DNA of 64,000 bases from Dechloromonas sp. Lineage in GTDB: Bacteria > Pseudomonadota > Gammaproteobacteria > Burkholderiales > Rhodocyclaceae. Below the pieces are notes generated by a model that was not told the origin of the DNA, did no database searches, and worked only from the letters and a program-made list of their open reading frames with translations. Made by a program: the position numbers and the translations under genes. Of this stretch, positions 46,817 through 54,460 are shown piece after piece (the stretch's first letter is position 1; each line of letters begins with the position of its first letter). The stretch is from the NCBI GenBank assembly GCA_028687035.1, contig JAQUAX010000006.1:121536-185535 (forward strand). Reading direction: 5' to 3'.

Positions 46817-47743
46817 TTACGACGCTTCCTTGGTGAGTTTCCGGGCGAGCAGGATCAGCGCCTGCTCGAGGATCAGGCCGACGATGCCGATCACGAAGAT
46901 GGCGATGATGATGTGCTCGACCTTCAGGTTGTTCCATTCGTCCCACACCCAGAACCCGATCCCGACACCGCCGGTCAGCATTTCCGCGGCGACGATGACC
47001 AGCCACGCGGTGCCGATCGACAGCCGGATGCCGGTCAGCATGTAGGGCAGCACGGCCGGGAACAGGATCTTGGTGACGATCTTCCACTCCGACAGCGCCA
47101 GCACGCGGGCGACGTTCAGGTAATCCTGCGGCACGCGCTGCACGCCCTGCGCGGTGTTCATGATCATCGGCCAGATCGAGCAGATGAAGATGGTGTAGGT
47201 CGCCGCCGGGTCGGCCTTCTTGAACACGAGCAGACCGATCGGCAGCCAGGCCAGCGGCGACACCGGGCGCAGCAGGCTGATGATCGGGTTCAGCATCCGC
47301 GACAGGAAGTCGAAGCGGCCGATCATGAAGCCGAGCGGGATGCCGACCAGCGCCGCGAAGCCGAAACCGATGGCGACGCGCTGCAACGACGACAGCACGT
47401 TCCAGCCGATGCCCTGGTCGTTCGGCCCGTTGCTGTAGAACGGGTCGGAGAACAGCGCGACGGCGGCGTCCCAGACCACGGACGGCGCCGGGATGCTGCC
47501 GCCCCTGTGGGTGGCGACGTGCCAGATGCCGATCAGCAGGACCAGGCCGACGATCGGCGGCAGGATGCCGCGGGCGAACTGGCCGAGGCATTCGCCGAGC
47601 GGCGTGCCGGCCGGCGGCGGGGGAAGGGTTTGTTCCATTTTTTTCTCCTTGACCGCGTTCACCGCGGCAGCGGCGGCGGGTTCCTCGCCGCGGTCGACCG
47701 GCGGATCGGCGGCAAAACCGGGACTCATCGTGATGGCGTTCAT
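46817..47743 (-). CDS. nrtB: Nitrate ABC transporter, permease
   Basis: A 308-residue inner-membrane permease with a Pro/Ala-rich cytoplasmic N-terminus (1-55) and about six helices. The EAA-type loop is readable in LNVARVLALSEWKIVTKILFP. It is homologous in layout to NrtB/NasE. AGGAG lies six bases before the first ATG, which supports the long N-terminus. Confidence 0.93.
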   Translation of the reverse strand: MNAITMSPGFAADPPVDRGEEPAAAAAVNAVKEKKMEQTLPPPPAGTPLGECLGQFARGILPPIVGLVLLIGIWHVATHRGGSIPAPSVVWDAAVALFSDPFYSNGPNDQGIGWNVLSSLQRVAIGFGFAALVGIPLGFMIGRFDFLSRMLNPIISLLRPVSPLAWLPIGLLVFKKADPAATYTIFICSIWPMIMNTAQGVQRVPQDYLNVARVLALSEWKIVTKILFPAVLPYMLTGIRLSIGTAWLVIVAAEMLTGGVGIGFWVWDEWNNLKVEHIIIAIFVIGIVGLILEQALILLARKLTKEAS

Positions 47744-47765
47744 CGCGCTCTCCTGTCGGCGGGCC

Positions 47766-49031
47766 TCAGGCCCTGACCTTGAAACCGTCGGCGTACTTGG
47801 CCGGGTTCGAACCGTCCCAGACCACGCCGTCGATCAGCTTCGACGAACGCAGCGGGCTCTTCGGCACATTGACCTTCAGTTGCGCCGCCGCCTGAGCGTA
47901 CAGCTCGGTCTGGTTGATCTTCTTGGCGACGGCCAGGTAGTCCGGGTGGTCCTTGAGCAGGCCCCAGCGCTTGTGCTGGGTCAGGAACCACATGCCGTCG
48001 GACAGGTACGGGTAGTTGACCGCGCCGTCATTGAAGAACTTCATGTGGTTGGGGTCGTCCCAGGTCTTGCCGAGGCCGTTCTGGTAGCGGCCGAGGATGC
48101 GCTGGTTGATCGCATCGACGCTGGTATTGACGTAGGACTTCTGCGCGATGACCTCGGCCATCTTCATCTTGTTGTTGATGCTGGCGTCGATCCAGCGGCC
48201 GGCTTCGAGCACCGCCATGATCACCGCGCGGCAGGTGTTCGGGTATTTCTGCACGAATTCGGCCGTCGTGCCGAGGATCTTCTCCGGATGGTCCTTCCAG
48301 ACGTCCTGCGTGGTCGCCGCGGTGATCCCGATGCCGTCCATGATCGCCCGGTGGTTCCACGGTTCGCCGACGCAGAAGCCGTCCATGTTGCCGACCCGCA
48401 TGTTGGCGACCATCTGCGGCGGCGGCACGACGATGGCCTTGGCGTCCTTCATCGGGTTGATGCCGCCGGAGGCCAGCCAGTAGTACAGCCACATCGCGTG
48501 CGTGCCGGTCGGGAAGGTCTGCGCGAAGGTGTATTCGCGCGGTTCCTTCTTCATCAGCGCGGCCAGGCTGGCGATGTCGGTCGCCCCCTTGTCGGCCAGC
48601 GTCTTCGACAGCGTGATCGCCTGGCCGTTGTTGTTCAGCGTCATCAGGTTGGCCATGTCCTTCTTCGGCCCGCCGATGCCCATGTGCACGCCGTAGATCA
48701 GGCCGTACAGCACGTGCGCCATGTCCAGCTCGCCGTTGACCAGCTTGTCGCGGACGCCGGCCCACGAGGCTTCCTTGGTCGGCACGATCTTGATGCCGTA
48801 CTTCTCGTCGAACTTGTTGACCGCGGCCATGACGACCGACGCGCAATCGGTCAGCGGGATGAAGCCGATGCGGACTTCCTTCTTTTCGGGGGCGTCCGAG
48901 CCGGCAGCCCAGGCTGCGCTGCGGACTCCGGGGGGAACCATGGACATGAGGGATGCTCCGAGGGCGGCAGAAACGAGGTGACGACGCTGGGCGGAAGGCG
49001 GTGCCTCGGGCGAACGCTTCTTGTCTTCCAT
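47766..49031 (-). CDS. nrtA: Nitrate-binding protein of the ABC transporter
   Basis: A 421-residue periplasmic solute-binding protein of the NrtA/CmpA family. The N-terminus carries a twin-arginine-like signal (QRRHLVSAALGA, residues 14-25). Core motifs are RIGFIPLTDCASVVMA, the GELDMAHVLYGL segment and NMDGFCVGEPWN. AAGGAG lies seven bases upstream of the ATG. It heads nrtABD and follows a leader with an intrinsic terminator and NasT-type hairpins. Confidence 0.94.
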   Translation of the reverse strand: MEDKKRSPEAPPSAQRRHLVSAALGASLMSMVPPGVRSAAWAAGSDAPEKKEVRIGFIPLTDCASVVMAAVNKFDEKYGIKIVPTKEASWAGVRDKLVNGELDMAHVLYGLIYGVHMGIGGPKKDMANLMTLNNNGQAITLSKTLADKGATDIASLAALMKKEPREYTFAQTFPTGTHAMWLYYWLASGGINPMKDAKAIVVPPPQMVANMRVGNMDGFCVGEPWNHRAIMDGIGITAATTQDVWKDHPEKILGTTAEFVQKYPNTCRAVIMAVLEAGRWIDASINNKMKMAEVIAQKSYVNTSVDAINQRILGRYQNGLGKTWDDPNHMKFFNDGAVNYPYLSDGMWFLTQHKRWGLLKDHPDYLAVAKKINQTELYAQAAAQLKVNVPKSPLRSSKLIDGVVWDGSNPAKYADGFKVRA

Positions 49032-49059
49032 TGCAATGCTCCTTGATGACTGGAAAATG

Positions 49060-49165
49060 AAAAAGGCGTCGCATCCGCACCGCTCGCTGGCAGCTCGGAT
49101 GGACGCCCTTGTCCTGTGAACCGGACAATCCCGGTTCTTGCCCGGCCGCCTTTGACCGTGCTTTG
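49060..49165 (-). ncRNA. NasT-responsive (ANTAR) antiterminator leader of nrtA
   Basis: Minus-strand RNA from the predicted start near 49165. Hairpin P1 (49158-49143): CGGTC, hexaloop AAAGGC, GGCCG. A middle hairpin (49137-49118) has arms GAACCGG/CCGGTTC. Hairpin P2 (49114-49101): GGAC, hexaloop AAGGGC, GTCC. The terminator (49107-49060) is GGCGTC-CATCCG pairing with CGGATG-C-GACGCC, then TTTTT. Both hexaloops have A1 and G4, the ANTAR consensus. The P2 3' arm is part of the terminator 5' arm, so the two exclude each other. nrtA follows with its own SD. Confidence 0.82.
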
Positions 49166-49174
49166 TCCAGAGCA

Positions 49175-49192
49175 ATGCAACGCCCGTGCCAG
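49175..49192 (-). promoter_or_regulatory. Sigma-54 promoter of nrtA
   Basis: CTGGCACGGGCGTTGCAT on the minus strand matches the -24/-12 consensus (TGGCACG-N4-TTGCW) in every position, with the invariant GG and GC 12 bases apart. The expected start is near 49165, just before hairpin P1. Confidence 0.88.
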
Positions 49193-49275
49193 AGCGGGAA
49201 AATCCGCACAACACCCGGTTTACAAACGGTTTTTCATCTTCCGGGCCGGTTGACCGCGGAACCTTCGCGCGCGGC

Positions 49276-49294
49276 CCGCACTGCCGCAGTGCGG
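49276..49294 (-). promoter_or_regulatory. Candidate NtrC enhancer site of nrtA
   Basis: CCGCACTGCGGCAGTGCGG is a perfect 9-bp dyad with a 1-base centre and contains GCAC-N7-GTGC, the NtrC spacing. Its centre is about 120 bases upstream of the predicted sigma-54 start, a normal enhancer distance. A GC-rich hairpin with another role is possible. Confidence 0.5.
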
Positions 49295-49322
49295 CTTTCC
49301 GCTGCACTGCACAACTTCGGGG

Positions 49323-49350
49323 AAAAAAAACGCCCGCGCAGGGCGGGCGT
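49323..49350 (-). terminator. Terminator of nasT
   Basis: ACGCCCGC and its complement around a 5-base loop, followed on the minus strand by a run of T, 27 bases past the nasT stop. It isolates nasT from the nrtA promoter. Confidence 0.92.
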
Positions 49351-49376
49351 CGTTCAGCGCGGAAGCGGGTCGCCGC

Positions 49377-49952
49377 TCACAGCAGCAGCCGGGACATGTC
49401 GATGATGTCGCGGGCGACGCTCGCCATCGTCTGGCCGCGCTCCATCGCCAGCTTGCGCATCGCGTGGTAGGCAGCATCCTCGTCGAGCCCGCGCGCCTTC
49501 ATCAACACGCCCTTGGCCTTGTCGACCAGCTTGCGGTCCGACAGCTTCTTCGACACCTCGTCGAGTTCGCGGCGCAAGGCCTGGGTATCCTCGAAGCGGG
49601 CGCGGGCGACCTCGACCACCGGCTTGACCCGCTTCGGGTCCAGCCCATCGACGACGTAGGCCGACACGCCGGCGCGCACCGCGTCGCGGATCGCTTCCTG
49701 CCCGTCGTCCTGCGTGAAGATGACGACCGGGCGCGGCATGTCCTTGTGCATCACCGCGAGGTTTTCCAGCGTGTCGCGGCTGGGCGACTCGGTGTCGATC
49801 AGGATCACGTCCGGCTGCAGCTTTTCGACCTCGGCGGTCAGGTTCACCGCGTCGGCCAGGATCGCCGCGACCTGGTAACCGGCGAGTGCCAGCCCGGCGC
49901 AGATGTCGCCGGCACGGGTGCGGGATTCGTCGATGACCAGTACGCTCAGCAT
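49377..49952 (-). CDS. nasT: ANTAR response regulator NasT
   Basis: A 191-residue antitermination protein. A receiver-like domain (1-120) starts MLSVLVIDESRTRAGDI. The C-terminal ANTAR three-helix RNA-binding domain (about 130-188) contains KLVDKAKGVLMKARGLDEDA and AYHAMRKLAMERGQTM. It should bind the hexaloop hairpins of the nrtA leader and stop the terminator forming. Its usual partner NasS is not in this window. It is the last gene after cbiX, with an 18-base gap. Confidence 0.93.
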   Translation of the reverse strand: MLSVLVIDESRTRAGDICAGLALAGYQVAAILADAVNLTAEVEKLQPDVILIDTESPSRDTLENLAVMHKDMPRPVVIFTQDDGQEAIRDAVRAGVSAYVVDGLDPKRVKPVVEVARARFEDTQALRRELDEVSKKLSDRKLVDKAKGVLMKARGLDEDAAYHAMRKLAMERGQTMASVARDIIDMSRLLL

Positions 49953-49970
49953 GTGGCGGATCGAAGCAAG

Positions 49971-50342
49971 CTACGCGCCAAGCGCGTCGAGCGCGGCGCC
50001 GGCCATCGCGCGGACAACGGCCTCGTGTTCGCCGATCGCGTCGCCGAGTGCGAACTCGACGTCCGGATAGGCGGCGCGCAGCGCGGCCAGCATCTCCGGC
50101 AGTTCGCGCTTCAGGTGGCCGCCGCGCGCGATGAACATCGGCAGCACCAGGATCTTGTTCGCCCCGCCGGCGACCAGCCCGGCCGCGCAGTCGGCCAGCG
50201 TCGGCGACATGAATTCGAGGAAGGCGATTTCGACGGGCAGGCCGGCGGCGCGGTCGCGGACGGCGGCCTGCACGCGGCGCAGCGGCGCCGCCCATTCCGG
50301 GTCGCGGGCACCGTGGGCGAAGAGGATCAGGGCTGAAGACAT
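49971..50342 (-). CDS. cbiX: CbiX-type sirohydrochlorin chelatase-like protein
   Basis: A 123-residue single-domain chelatase of the CbiX/SirB type: LILFAHGARDPEWAAP with the metal-binding His near the start, and VLPMFIARGGHLKRELPEML with the second His. It probably inserts metal into sirohydrochlorin, giving siroheme for the nearby nirB product. It lies between nirD and nasT; co-expression fits this role. Confidence 0.85.
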   Translation of the reverse strand: MSSALILFAHGARDPEWAAPLRRVQAAVRDRAAGLPVEIAFLEFMSPTLADCAAGLVAGGANKILVLPMFIARGGHLKRELPEMLAALRAAYPDVEFALGDAIGEHEAVVRAMAGAALDALGA

Positions 50343-50425
50343 GGGGTGCACTCTAGCGGAAGAAGGGGCGTCGGCCATTAGCCAATCGGCTGTATTGACA
50401 AGCCGGACGCCCGCGAATTCCCGGC

Positions 50426-50749
50426 TCAGACGGCGAGATAGACCGCACCGTCCTCGACCTTGACCGCGAAGCTGGTGCAGTGGCCGACGTCCGGCGCGAC
50501 CGCCCGGCCGTCGTCGAGGCCGATGTTCCAGCCGTGCAGCGGACAGGTCACGCGCCGGCCGTGCACCAGCCCCTGCGACAGCGGGCCGCCCTTGTGCGGG
50601 CATTTGTCGTGCAGCGCGAAGACCTGGTCGTCGGCGGTGCGGAAGATCGCAATGTCGCCGCCCCGTTGTTCTCCGCCCTGCGGGCGGACGATGCGCGAAC
50701 CGAGCGGCGGGATGTCGCCCAGCTCGCAGATTTTTTTCCATTGGCTCAT
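50426..50749 (-). CDS. nirD: Nitrite reductase small subunit (Rieske-type)
   Basis: A 107-residue Rieske-fold protein with the two cluster motifs CPHKGGPLSQG and CPLHGWNIGL. It pairs with NirB in NADH-dependent assimilatory nitrite reduction. It begins MSQWKKICELGDIP and lies 26 bases after nirB. Confidence 0.93.
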   Translation of the reverse strand: MSQWKKICELGDIPPLGSRIVRPQGGEQRGGDIAIFRTADDQVFALHDKCPHKGGPLSQGLVHGRRVTCPLHGWNIGLDDGRAVAPDVGHCTSFAVKVEDGAVYLAV

Positions 50750-50775
50750 GGGAATGTCCTCGTTTTGGTGTGGAA

Positions 50776-53223
50776 TCAGGCGTCGACCGCGATCGGCACG
50801 AACTGCTTCAGGGCCTCGCCCTCGCGGCTGGTCTGCCACGGATCGCGGGCGTTCTTCAGCGAATCGAGCAGGCGGCCGTGCAGCGCGCGGCGCCCCTCCT
50901 CGTCCTCCAGGATGCGGCCCTTGACGTAGTCGAGGCCGACGCGGCCCAGCCAGTGGCAGGTGCGCTCGAGATACCAGCCCTCCTCGCGGTACAGCTGCAG
51001 GAAGGCGCCGGCGTATTCCATGACTTCCTCGTCCGATTTCACCTTGCACAGGAACTGGGCGACCTCGGTCTTGATGCCGCCGTTGCCGCCGACGTAAAGC
51101 TCGTAGCCGGAATCGACGCCGATCACGCCGACGTCCTTGATGCCGGCCTCGGCGCAGTTGCGCGGGCAGCCGGAAACGGCCAGCTTGACCTTGTGCGGCG
51201 CGTACATGTCGAACAGCATCTTCTCGAGCTTGACGCCCATGTCCATCGCCAGCTGCGTGCCGAAGCGGCAGTGCTCGGCGCCGACGCAGGTCTTCACGGT
51301 GCGGATCGACTTGCCGTAGGCGTGGCCGGAAACCATGCCGGCGGCGTTGAGGTCGGCCCAGATGCCCGGCAGGTCCTCCTTCTTGACGCCGAGCAGGTCG
51401 ATGCGCTGGCCGCCGGTGACCTTGACGGTCGGCACCTGGTACTTCTCGGCCGCGTCGGCGATGGCGCGCAGTTCGGCCGGCGTGGTCAGGCCGCCCCACA
51501 TCCGCGGCACCACCGAATAGGTGCCGTCCTTCTGGATGTTGGCGTGCGAACGCTCGTTGATCAGCCGCGATTGCGGGTCGTCGCGCGATTCGTTCGGGAA
51601 GCTCGAGATCAGGTAGTAGTTGATCGCCGGCCGGCACTTGTCGCAACCGTTCGGGGTGGACCAGTCCAGTTTGGCGAAAACCGCCTCCTTGGTGGTCAGA
51701 TGGCGGGCGACGATGGCCTCGCGGACGGCCTTGTGCGAATGCTCGGTGCAGGCGCACAGCGGCTTGCTGTCGCCCTTGGCCGGGCTGTAGGCGCCGCCGA
51801 TGGTCGAGGCCAGGATCTGCTCGACCAGGCCGGCGCAGGAGCCGCAGGACGACGCGGCCTTGGTGTGCTTCTTGACCTCGTCGAGCGTGAACAAGCCCTG
51901 CTCCTTGATCGCCTTGACGATCGTTCCCTTGGTCACCCCGTTGCAGCCGCAGACCTCGGCGCTGTCGGCCATCTCGGCCGCCTTGCTGTTGCCGGCGTGG
52001 CCGACGTCGCCGACCAGCGCCTGGCCGAAGATCAGCGAATCGCGGATGTCGTGGATGTCGCGGCCGTCCTTGAGCAGCTGGAAGTACCACGGGCCGTCGG
52101 CGGTGTCGCCGTACATCACGCCGCCGACCAGCTTGTTGTCCTTGATCACCAGCTTCTTGTAGACGCCGCCGTACGGATCGTTGAGGACGATTTCCTCGCT
52201 GCCCTCGGCGCCGCCCATGAAGTCGCCGGCCGAGAACAGGTCGATGCCGGTGACCTTGAGCTTGGTCGAGGTCACCGACCCGGTGTAGCGGCCGATGCCG
52301 TAGCCGGCCAGGTGGTTGGCGGCGACCTTGGCCTGCTCGAACAGCGGCGCGACCAGGCCGTAGGCGATGCCGCGGTGGCTGACGCATTCGCCGACCGCGT
52401 AGATCTTCGGGTCGTAGGTCTGCATCGTGTCGTTCACGACGATGCCGCGGTTGCAGTAGATGCCCGACTTCTCGGCCAGCGCGTAGTTCGGGCGGATGCC
52501 GGCGGCCATGACGACGAGGTCGGCGGGAATCTGCATGCCGTCCTTGAAGCGCACCGCGGCGACGCGGCCCGATTCGCCCTGAACCAGCATCTCGGTCTGC
52601 TTCTGCAACAGGAACTTCAGGCCCTTGTCCTCGAGCGACTTCTGCAGCATGCGGCCGGCGATCTCGTCGAGTTGGCGCTCGAGCAGCCAGGGCCCGAGAT
52701 GGACGACGGTGACGTCCATGCCGCGCAGCTTCAGGCCGTTCGCCGCTTCGAGTCCGAGCAAGCCGCCGCCGATGACCACCGCATGCCGGTGCAGGCGCGC
52801 GGCTTCGATCATCTCGTCGGTGTCCTTGATGTCGCGGTAGCCGATGACGCCTGGCAGGTCGTTGCCGGGCACCGGCAGCATGAAGGGCGTCGAGCCGGTG
52901 GCGATCAGCAGCCGGTCGTAGGGCGCCTCGCTGCCGTCGTCGGCGATCACCTTGCGGGCGACACGGTCGATCCGCTCGACCTGCTTGCCGACGTGCAGCG
53001 TGATGCCGTTGTCGCGGTACCAGTCGTATTCGTTGAGGATGATGTCGCTGACATGCATCTCGCCGGCCAGCACCGGCGACAGCAGGATGCGGTTGTAGTT
53101 CGGGTGGGGCTCGGCGCCGAAGACCGTGATGTCGTAGTGATCCGGCTTGATCTTCAGCAGTTCCTCGAGGGTGCGGACACCGGCCATGCCGTTGCCGATC
53201 AGGACGAGACGGGGTTTTGCCAT
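50776..53223 (-). CDS. nirB: NADH-dependent nitrite reductase large subunit
   Basis: An 815-residue protein: FAD domain (1-280, GNGMAGVRTLEELL), a BFD-type [2Fe-2S] domain with CGCNGVTKGTI and SSCGSCAGLVEQI (about 415-475), then the siroheme/[4Fe-4S] reductase half with CVGAEHCRFG and SGCPRNCAEAG. It reduces nitrite to ammonium. GGAG lies seven bases before ATG 53223; longer upstream starts lack homology. A sigma-54 promoter lies about 120 bases upstream. Confidence 0.96.
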   Translation of the reverse strand: MAKPRLVLIGNGMAGVRTLEELLKIKPDHYDITVFGAEPHPNYNRILLSPVLAGEMHVSDIILNEYDWYRDNGITLHVGKQVERIDRVARKVIADDGSEAPYDRLLIATGSTPFMLPVPGNDLPGVIGYRDIKDTDEMIEAARLHRHAVVIGGGLLGLEAANGLKLRGMDVTVVHLGPWLLERQLDEIAGRMLQKSLEDKGLKFLLQKQTEMLVQGESGRVAAVRFKDGMQIPADLVVMAAGIRPNYALAEKSGIYCNRGIVVNDTMQTYDPKIYAVGECVSHRGIAYGLVAPLFEQAKVAANHLAGYGIGRYTGSVTSTKLKVTGIDLFSAGDFMGGAEGSEEIVLNDPYGGVYKKLVIKDNKLVGGVMYGDTADGPWYFQLLKDGRDIHDIRDSLIFGQALVGDVGHAGNSKAAEMADSAEVCGCNGVTKGTIVKAIKEQGLFTLDEVKKHTKAASSCGSCAGLVEQILASTIGGAYSPAKGDSKPLCACTEHSHKAVREAIVARHLTTKEAVFAKLDWSTPNGCDKCRPAINYYLISSFPNESRDDPQSRLINERSHANIQKDGTYSVVPRMWGGLTTPAELRAIADAAEKYQVPTVKVTGGQRIDLLGVKKEDLPGIWADLNAAGMVSGHAYGKSIRTVKTCVGAEHCRFGTQLAMDMGVKLEKMLFDMYAPHKVKLAVSGCPRNCAEAGIKDVGVIGVDSGYELYVGGNGGIKTEVAQFLCKVKSDEEVMEYAGAFLQLYREEGWYLERTCHWLGRVGLDYVKGRILEDEEGRRALHGRLLDSLKNARDPWQTSREGEALKQFVPIAVDA

Positions 53224-53341
53224 GATGGGACTCCAACGTTGCGCGCACCCGGGGGTGCAGGATTCGTTTTCAGCGCATGACGTCGTTGCCACCGGCGGCC
53301 CTCCCCCGTTGAAGGGCCATTTCGCTGCATTGCGGCAAGCG

Positions 53342-53359
53342 ATGCAATCGCTGTGCCAG
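53342..53359 (-). promoter_or_regulatory. Sigma-54 promoter of nirB
   Basis: CTGGCACAGCGATTGCAT on the minus strand: TGGCAC-N5-TTGCA with GG and GC 12 bases apart. The expected start is near 53332, giving a leader of about 110 bases with one GC hairpin (GGCCCT/AGGGCC) but no intrinsic terminator. Confidence 0.85.
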
Positions 53360-53452
53360 GAGTCCAATCAACTGAATTTAAGGCTTTTTCCTGCGTCAAC
53401 CGCGTCCGGGGCGCACCAACAACGGGCGGCGGCCTCCATTCCGGTGCAAGGC

Positions 53453-54442
53453 TCAGTTGCCGCCGGTCAGCATCCCGGTCGCCTCGACGGCGACGATGGC
53501 CTTGGCCTGGTTGAAGTCCTCGGCATAGCCGCTGGCGTACAGCAGGCAGGCCAGCTGGTTGGCGATCGGCTTGGGCAGCGGCAGCTGCTTGTCGAGCACG
53601 CGGCGGATCCAGCGCGCCGTACTCGCCGCGTCGCAGGCCTCGGGCAGGCTGGGCAGCGCGCGCAGGCTCTCGTGCTCGGCCTCGAACAGCACATCGGCCG
53701 CGCCGTCGCGGATGAACTCGAGGCGCGGCCGGCGTTTCGGGTTGGCGAAGGGCTCGCCCTCGGTACCGCGCAGCAGCAGGCCGCGCTGGCCGCGCGCGAC
53801 GAGGATGTCGCGCATCAGGTCGATGAATTCCGGATGGGTCGCCGGCGCGACCAGCACCGACTCGCCGCGGAAGGGATCGAGCAGCTTGACCAGGCTGTGC
53901 GCGCTGTTGCGCACGCCGAGCCGGCTGCGCAGCGCGAGCAGGTTGTGCAGCCCGGGACAGAGCGCCGACAGCGGCACGAAGGCCAGGCCCTTCTCGGCCA
54001 GCGCCGCCTGGGCCTGGGTCGCCGAGCCGGCGGGCATGATGCCGAGCTCGCGGAAGATCAGCCCGGTCGTGACCCGGCCGAAGCCCTCGATCAGGCCATG
54101 GACCAGCACCGGAACGCCGAAGCGCTGCAGCAGCAGCGCCAGCAGCGGCGTCAGGTTGGCTTCCTTGCGGGCGCCGTTGTAGGTCGGCAGAACGACCGGG
54201 CGCACCCGGCCGTGCGGCAGGTCGAGGCGCTGCGTGCGCTCCTCGATGGCGTCCAGGAAGCCGAGCATTTCGTCGAGCGATTCGCCCTTGACGCGCAGGC
54301 CGAGAATGATCGCGCCGAGTTCGAGGTCGGGCACGCCGCCGTCGAGCATCGCCGCATAAAGCTGGCGCGCATCGTCCAGCGACAGGTCGCGCGCGCCCTG
54401 GGCGCCGCGTCCGATTTCCTTGATGTAGGGTCCGTAGCTCAT
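53453..54442 (-). CDS. ybiB: YbiB-family protein (glycosyltransferase family 3-like)
   Basis: A 329-residue relative of anthranilate phosphoribosyltransferase: N-terminal helical domain (SLDDARQLYAAMLDGGVPDLELGAIILGLR), then the nucleoside-phosphorylase-like core (LVHGLIEGFGRVTT, LPTYNGARKEAN). YbiB of E. coli binds DNA rather than acting in tryptophan synthesis. It lies 18 bases after nasA and ends just before the nirB promoter. Why it sits in nitrate clusters is not known. Confidence 0.88.
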   Translation of the reverse strand: MSYGPYIKEIGRGAQGARDLSLDDARQLYAAMLDGGVPDLELGAIILGLRVKGESLDEMLGFLDAIEERTQRLDLPHGRVRPVVLPTYNGARKEANLTPLLALLLQRFGVPVLVHGLIEGFGRVTTGLIFRELGIMPAGSATQAQAALAEKGLAFVPLSALCPGLHNLLALRSRLGVRNSAHSLVKLLDPFRGESVLVAPATHPEFIDLMRDILVARGQRGLLLRGTEGEPFANPKRRPRLEFIRDGAADVLFEAEHESLRALPSLPEACDAASTARWIRRVLDKQLPLPKPIANQLACLLYASGYAEDFNQAKAIVAVEATGMLTGGN

Positions 54443-54460
54443 GGTCTCCTCCCGCCGTCT

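Noticed and set aside
53224..53332. A NasT-type leader for nirB
   Set aside because: One GC hairpin is present, but there is no pair of A1/G4 hexaloops and no terminator with a U-run.
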